From: Dehalococcoidia bacterium
GTDB taxonomy: Bacteria; Chloroflexota; Dehalococcoidia; Tepidiformales; Tepidiformaceae
Reading direction: 5' to 3'
NCBI GenBank assembly: GCA_020850615.1
Contig: JADZEI010000087.1
Coordinates: 1 to 52,970, forward strand
DNA length: 52,970 nt
Part shown: positions 49,326 through 52,970 of the stretch, one piece after another
Numbering within the stretch: the first letter of the stretch is position 1
Layout: each line of letters opens with the position of its first letter
The notes under the pieces: model-generated
What the model was told of the DNA's origin: nothing
Seen by the model: only the letters and a program-made list of their open reading frames with translations
Database searches by the model: none
Position numbers and translations under genes: made by a program

Positions 49326-50716
49326 TGGCGCGCACCACCACGCCCTCGTACCGCTGCTCGGCCTGCGGCTGGGAATCGCCGCGCTTCGTCGGGCGCTGCG
49401 CGCGCTGCCAGGAGTGGAACACGCTCGAACAGGCGCTCGCCGCGCCCAACCGCGCTGTCCCCGCCGCCCGCCGCCCCGCCGCCGTTGCCCCCGCGCCCAC
49501 CCTCACCTTCGCCGAAGTCGTCGAAGATGCGGACACCCGCCTCCGGACCGGCATCCCCGAGTTCGACCGCGTCCTCGGCGGCGGCCTGGTCCCCGGCTCC
49601 ATCGTCCTCGCCGGCGGCGACCCCGGCATCGGCAAGTCCACGCTCATGCTCCAGGCGGCGGCGCGGCTCGCCGCCGCCGGCGCCCGCGTCGCCTACGTCT
49701 GTGGCGAGGAGTCCCCGCGGCAGGTGAAGATGCGCGCCGCCCGCCTCGGCGCCGAATCCGCGCCCATCACGCTTATCCCCGAGACGAACCTGGATTCCGC
49801 CCTCGCCGCAGCCGAGGGCGCCGGCGCCACGGTCGCCATCGTCGATTCCATCCAGGCGATGTACGTCGAGGGCCTCGAAACCCGGACCGGCGGCCCCGCC
49901 CAGCTCGGCGAAGCCGGCGCCCGCCTCGTCTCCTGGGCGAAGTCCACCGGCACGGCCACGCTCCTGACCGGCCACGTCACCAAGGGCGGCGAAATCGCCG
50001 GTCCGCGCCTCCTCGAACACCTCGTCGACGCCGTCCTCTACTTCGAAGGCGCGGAGGGTGGCACCCTGCGCGTCCTCCGCGCGGTGAAGAACCGCTTCGG
50101 CGCCACCGACGAGGTCGGCGTCTTCGAAATGACCGGCGACGGCCTCCGCAGCGTCGAAAACGCCTCCGCGGCCTTCCTTGAAGGCGCCGACCCCGAGGCG
50201 TCCGGCTGCGCCGTCACCGCCGTCATCGAAGGCACCCGCCCGATCGCGGTCGAGGTGCAGGCGCTCGCCGTGCCCTCGTACCTGGCCTCGCCGCGCCGCG
50301 TCTCCTCCGGCCTCGAAACCTCGCGCCTCCACCTGCTGCTCGCCGTGCTTGCCCGCCGCGCCGGGCTCAGCGCCGGGCAGATGGACGTGGTCGCCACCGT
50401 GAGCGGCGGCCTCCGCCTCCGCGACCCCGCCGCCGACCTCGCGGTCGCCGCCGCGCTCGCCAGCGCCATCCGCGACCAGCCCCTGGACCGCTCGGTCGCG
50501 CTCCTGGGCGAAGTCGCCCTCTCCGGCGCCGTCCGCCCCGTGCCCAACGCCGCCCGCCGCCTCGCCGAGCTCGGCCGCCAGGGCTTCGACCGCTGCATCG
50601 TCCCGCCCGGCACGCCGCCCGTCGAGGGGGTCACGCTCATCCCCGCGGCCAACCTCAAGGCCGCGATCCGCCTCGCCCTCGGGGCCCCGAAACCGGCTCC
50701 GGAGCCCGCGGAGTAG
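49325..50716 (+). CDS. radA: DNA repair protein RadA
   Basis: RadA/Sms of 463 residues, a RecA-like helicase that aids strand exchange. An N-terminal zinc finger has Cys11, Cys14, Cys25 and Cys28 (CSACGWESPRFVGRCARC). Walker A is GGDPGIGKST (about residue 98). The RadA-specific motif KNRFG is near 254-258. The C-terminal Lon-protease-like domain contains MDVVATVSGGLRLRDPAADL and GEVALSGAVRPV. The stop of recG overlaps its ATG, placing two repair genes in one transcript. Confidence 0.95.
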   Translation: MARTTTPSYRCSACGWESPRFVGRCARCQEWNTLEQALAAPNRAVPAARRPAAVAPAPTLTFAEVVEDADTRLRTGIPEFDRVLGGGLVPGSIVLAGGDPGIGKSTLMLQAAARLAAAGARVAYVCGEESPRQVKMRAARLGAESAPITLIPETNLDSALAAAEGAGATVAIVDSIQAMYVEGLETRTGGPAQLGEAGARLVSWAKSTGTATLLTGHVTKGGEIAGPRLLEHLVDAVLYFEGAEGGTLRVLRAVKNRFGATDEVGVFEMTGDGLRSVENASAAFLEGADPEASGCAVTAVIEGTRPIAVEVQALAVPSYLASPRRVSSGLETSRLHLLLAVLARRAGLSAGQMDVVATVSGGLRLRDPAADLAVAAALASAIRDQPLDRSVALLGEVALSGAVRPVPNAARRLAELGRQGFDRCIVPPGTPPVEGVTLIPAANLKAAIRLALGAPKPAPEPAE

Positions 50717-50731
50717 CCCGGCTCGCCGGCG

Positions 50732-51292
50732 CTACGTCCCCTTACGCGCCGACTTCGCCGCGTTGTACACCGCCCACGCGATGAGCCCGCCGGCGACGCC
50801 GAACAGCAGGTGGTTCCGGAAGGCCAGCATCGGGCCGTACACCTCGATGTGCTTGACCACGCCCGAGCTGATCGCGTGCGCGTACACGAACGCGAACTTC
50901 GTCGCGTGGGCGATGCCGCCGCCCAGCGCCGCGCCGATCGGGTTCGCCAGCGGCAACCGCAGCAGCAGGAGCAGCTCCAGCGCCGCCGCCGCCGTCCCGT
51001 AGAGCTCGACGTTGTACATCATCGAGTGGTTCAGCCCCACCGGGACGCCCCACACCCCCGCCGATGCCCCCGCCAGCACGGTCATGCCCTTCCGCTTGTT
51101 GAACACCGCTCCCAGCACCAGCACCGCGATCCAGAACGTCCCCGCGTGCCCCGGGATGCCCAGGTGGAAGTCGAGGTACCGCTTGGCCACGGCCACCCCC
51201 AGCCCGGTCAGCAGCGCGAGCCCGATGTCGAACACCAGCCCCCGTTCCCCGAAGACGAGCTGGCTACCCCTCGTGCGTGTGGCGATCAGCAT
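50732..51292 (-). CDS. Integral membrane protein of unknown function (possible ECF S-component-like)
   Basis: Protein of 186 residues with about five hydrophobic segments. Notable stretches are FDIGLALLTGLGVAVAKRYL, GTFWIAVLVLGAVFNKRKGM and AGASAGVWGVPVGLNHSMMY. The size and Gly/Ala-rich helices recall substrate-binding S-components of energy-coupling-factor transporters, but no diagnostic motif is seen. ATG 51292 has AAGGAG 9 nt upstream, inside the end of the TiaS-like gene, with which it overlaps by 29 bp. It converges with radA (15 bp gap). Confidence 0.6.
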   Translation of the reverse strand: MLIATRTRGSQLVFGERGLVFDIGLALLTGLGVAVAKRYLDFHLGIPGHAGTFWIAVLVLGAVFNKRKGMTVLAGASAGVWGVPVGLNHSMMYNVELYGTAAAALELLLLLRLPLANPIGAALGGGIAHATKFAFVYAHAISSGVVKHIEVYGPMLAFRNHLLFGVAGGLIAWAVYNAAKSARKGT

Positions 51293-51992
51293 TGACCCAG
51301 GCTCCTTTCTCTCCGGCCGCCCGCGCGACCATCACCGGCTCCCCGCCAACCAGGCGCGGCCGCACCCAGTCCAGCGTCTCGACCATGGCGTCCCCATCGA
51401 GCGCCCGCAGGCTCGCTTCGTCGACCACGCGCGCGATGGGGGCGATTCGGAGCATCGCGGCCACCGTCATCGTCCCGACCAGCTCCCGGATGCCCGGCAA
51501 CCCCACGTACCGCCCGTCGTTGCCGTCCCAGCGCAGCGCCGCTGACCCGAGCGCGCCGATCATCCCACCGCGCGTGCCGCCCAGGCCCACCACCCGCAGG
51601 CCGTGCGCGCGCGCCAGCTCCTCCGCCTCCTCCAGCGTCACCACCTCGCGCTGCGCCCGTCGCGCGAAGGCCGTGACCTCCGCGGGCGCCGGCGCGTCCA
51701 GGATCGCCAGCCCGGGGTCCGAGCCGTCGATGTACTCCGCCGCCATCACGCGCCGCGCCAGGGCCTCGACCGCGTCGAGCTCCGCGTCAGTCTCCAGCCC
51801 GATCGCCGCGCCCGAGTTGTGCGAGGTATACGCGACGCCCGGCCCGAAGTAGAACTGGTGCCGCGTCACACCGGCCGCCACGCCGAGACCGCCGGCTTCG
51901 AACGCGTCCGCGAGCCACCGCGCGAGCTTGCCGGTGCCCCGCGTGCCCGGCATGTCCGTGTCGTCGATGCCCACGATCACGCGTCGCGCCAT
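51264..51992 (-). CDS. TiaS-like (tRNA-Ile2 agmatinylcytidine synthetase N-domain-like) protein
   Basis: Protein of 242 residues whose N-terminus, RVIVGIDDTDMPGTRGTGKL, closely resembles the GIDDTDS nucleotide-binding motif of archaeal TiaS, the enzyme that agmatinylates C34 of tRNA-Ile2. A Ser/His/Asn segment (YTSHNSGAAIGLE) corresponds to the region that in TiaS reads near KTRGNAAV. The C-terminal TiaS parts (OB-fold and zinc ribbon) are missing, as expected from the short length. Bacteria normally use TilS at this position, so a different role is likely. ATG overlaps the upstream gene's stop (ATGA). Confidence 0.7.
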   Translation of the reverse strand: MARRVIVGIDDTDMPGTRGTGKLARWLADAFEAGGLGVAAGVTRHQFYFGPGVAYTSHNSGAAIGLETDAELDAVEALARRVMAAEYIDGSDPGLAILDAPAPAEVTAFARRAQREVVTLEEAEELARAHGLRVVGLGGTRGGMIGALGSAALRWDGNDGRYVGLPGIRELVGTMTVAAMLRIAPIARVVDEASLRALDGDAMVETLDWVRPRLVGGEPVMVARAAGEKGAWVNADRHTHEG

Positions 51993-52624
51993 CACTCCAC
52001 CCGCAGCTCTTTCACGTCGCGCACCCACTTCGCCCGGTCCAGGTTCTCGCCCGCCAGCTTCAGCGTCCCCCGGTTCGTCACGTCGAAGATCCAGGTGCCG
52101 TTCACCTGGCTCGCCGCGAAGTCCACCTCAATCTCGAACGACCGTGACTCCCCGAACCCGATCGCCGTCGCCTTCGTCCACTCCGTGACCCCCGACGAGG
52201 CCAGCACGGCCGTCAGCAGCGGCCCGTTCTGGTCATCGCCGTCCAGCATCACCGTCGAAAACGCGACCGCCTTTTCCAGGTCCGCCAGCGACCATGCTTT
52301 CATGAGCTTTCCGCCCCGCGTCACGCTCAGGATCACTGGCCCGTTGGGCGTCGGCGTGGGCGTCGCCGTCGCGGCGGCCGTCGCCGTCGCGGCGGCCGTC
52401 GCCGTCGTCGCAGGCGTCCCCACCGCCGTCGCCGAGCCCGTCGGCGCCGCCGCAGTGGCCGTCGATGTGCTGGCGGCCGTGGTCGCCTCCGTGGCCGTTG
52501 CCGCCGGCGCAGCTGGTTCGTCCTCACCATTGCAGTTGGTCGCCAGGAACCCCGCCAGCACCGCCACCACCGCAGCGGCCACCAGCGCCCCACCCGATCG
52601 CATCAATCCCCGGTTCGCGAACAT
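51992..52624 (-). CDS. Membrane-anchored protein with sulfite-oxidase-like molybdopterin-domain similarity
   Basis: Protein of 210 residues. An N-terminal hydrophobic segment (GGALVAAAVVAVLAGFLATN) is followed by a Cys and then a Thr/Ala/Pro-rich linker of about 60 residues, partly encoded by GCCGTCGC-type tandem DNA. The C-terminal domain (about 100-210; WSLADLEKAVAFSTVMLDGD ... GPLLTAVLASSGV ... EIEVDFAAS) resembles the oxidoreductase molybdopterin-binding fold in a small, probably cofactor-free form. The Cys context (ATNC) is a poor lipobox. ATG 52624 was chosen; ATG 52603 is possible. First gene of a three-gene minus-strand operon. Confidence 0.6.
   Translation of the reverse strand: MFANRGLMRSGGALVAAAVVAVLAGFLATNCNGEDEPAAPAATATEATTAASTSTATAAAPTGSATAVGTPATTATAAATATAAATATPTPTPNGPVILSVTRGGKLMKAWSLADLEKAVAFSTVMLDGDDQNGPLLTAVLASSGVTEWTKATAIGFGESRSFEIEVDFAASQVNGTWIFDVTNRGTLKLAGENLDRAKWVRDVKELRVE
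52367..52407. repeat. 21-bp tandem repeat within the anchored-protein gene
   Basis: About two copies of a GCCGTCGCCGTCGCGGCGGC-type unit, encoding the ATATAAATATAAATA linker. The repeat keeps the reading frame, so the linker length could vary by slippage. Confidence 0.6.
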
Positions 52625-52881
52625 CGCCCGATATGTTGCGCCAGCCCGAACGCCCCCGCAAGCGCCTAACGCCCCGAACCAGCGACGCACACCCCACCCA
52701 CGCCCGTCGCGACCACCGCGACCCATCAGTAGCCCGACCAATCAGTAGCCCGACCGTGAGGAAGGGCAGGCCCACCCCCGCACGCGTCACCACCCCACAC
52801 GGCGACCACCGCCCACCCCGCGACTCATCACTAGCCCGACCGTATCAGTAGCCCGACCGTCAGGACATCTGTGGTTGTCCG
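52625..52881. other. Intergenic region dominated by 17-bp repeats
   Basis: No gene recognised. It carries four copies of an ATCAGTAGCCCGACCGT-type repeat within a loosely duplicated segment of about 100 bp; see the separate repeat entry. Confidence 0.5.
52725..52860. repeat. Cluster of four 17-bp repeats
   Basis: Copies of ATCAGTAGCCCGACCGT lie at 52725-52740 (truncated), 52741-52757, 52827-52843 (one mismatch, ATCACTAG) and 52844-52860. They form two adjacent pairs, each preceded by a GCGACCACCGC stretch, so a unit of about 100 bp seems duplicated. A two-mismatch copy lies at 36032-36048. Confidence 0.8.
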
Positions 52882-52970
52882 TCAAGCGGCAGAGGCGGCC
52901 TTCCGGCATTGCCAGAGGTCGGGGTCGTAGCAGCGGCGGGTACGTATGCAGGCAACCAGGCGCGCGAGGA
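52882..52970 (-). CDS. Possible C-terminal end of a gene entering from the right edge
   Basis: On the minus strand an open frame runs from the window edge to TGA at 52884-52882. It encodes 28 residues with a protein-like composition (LVACIRTRRCYDPDLWQCRK). It is too short to identify. It lies directly next to the 17-bp repeat cluster; a mobile-element or unrelated gene are both possible. Confidence 0.3.
   Translation of the reverse strand, partial: LARLVACIRTRRCYDPDLWQCRKAASAA

Noticed and set aside
1-52970. Insertion sequences, prophage or integrative element
   Set aside because: No transposase, integrase or phage structural gene is recognisable and tRNA-His has no adjacent attachment-site duplication. 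The repeat elements found are small and non-autonomous.

Overview
The window is about 53 kb of very GC-rich bacterial DNA, densely packed with genes. Gene content and style suggest an aerobic member of the Chloroflexota, possibly a Dehalococcoidia/Tepidiforma-like lineage. The supporting signs are two LLM-type (F420/FMN) oxidoreductases, many acyl-CoA carboxyltransferase and CaiB genes, lipoproteins with a run of Asp straight after the lipobox, frequent near-leaderless promoters and a CIRCE element. The assignment is inference; no 16S rRNA gene or other decisive marker is present.

Left third (1-22.6 kb), CoA-linked catabolism. After a truncated carboxyltransferase gene comes a TetR gene (minus strand). 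Divergent from it is a long operon (2334-13960): oligopeptide-type ABC binding protein, two permeases, a fused double CaiB/BaiF CoA-transferase, enoyl-CoA hydratase, LLM oxidoreductase, a second enoyl-CoA hydratase and two carboxyltransferases. It meets tail-to-tail a second cluster on the minus strand (13972-18685): binding protein, CaiB CoA-transferase and two permeases. That cluster diverges from a second TetR gene followed by another carboxyltransferase. Both TetR/ABC intergenic regions contain paired inverted repeats placed over recognisable promoters. Neither transporter cluster has an ATPase gene, and no biotin carboxylase or biotin carrier gene is present. The likely theme is uptake of organic acids, CoA activation and beta-oxidation-like breakdown, switched by TetR regulators. 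A cyclase-family hydrolase follows.

Middle (22.8-37.5 kb), housekeeping and stress. It holds a chemoreceptor, a DinB-like protein, aspartate kinase, a VapBC-like toxin-antitoxin pair, dnaJ behind a CIRCE operator, a complete pstSCAB-phoU phosphate operon, tRNA-His(GTG), a DUF1003 protein, a YihY/BrkB membrane protein and the magnesium transporter MgtE.

Right third (37.8-53 kb). It holds two small secreted proteins, a 4-hydroxybutyrate CoA-transferase/acetyl-CoA hydrolase-type gene, rsmE, small hypothetical genes, another LLM oxidoreductase, an MFS exporter, rpe, a DegV protein, recG and radA. It ends with a three-gene minus-strand group (membrane protein, TiaS-like protein, membrane-anchored molybdopterin-domain-like protein) and a block of 17-bp repeats.

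The most unusual feature is a family of non-coding repeats, mostly in the right third. Seven blocks of 7-bp tandem repeats use different unit sequences (CCAACAG, GGGCACT, GTTGTCC, ATCGACA, AAATCGA). Six copies of a REP-like palindrome all lie in the same orientation, and four of them sit within about 80 bp of a heptad block. One palindrome-plus-heptad pair lies in frame inside recG and encodes part of its N-terminal linker.
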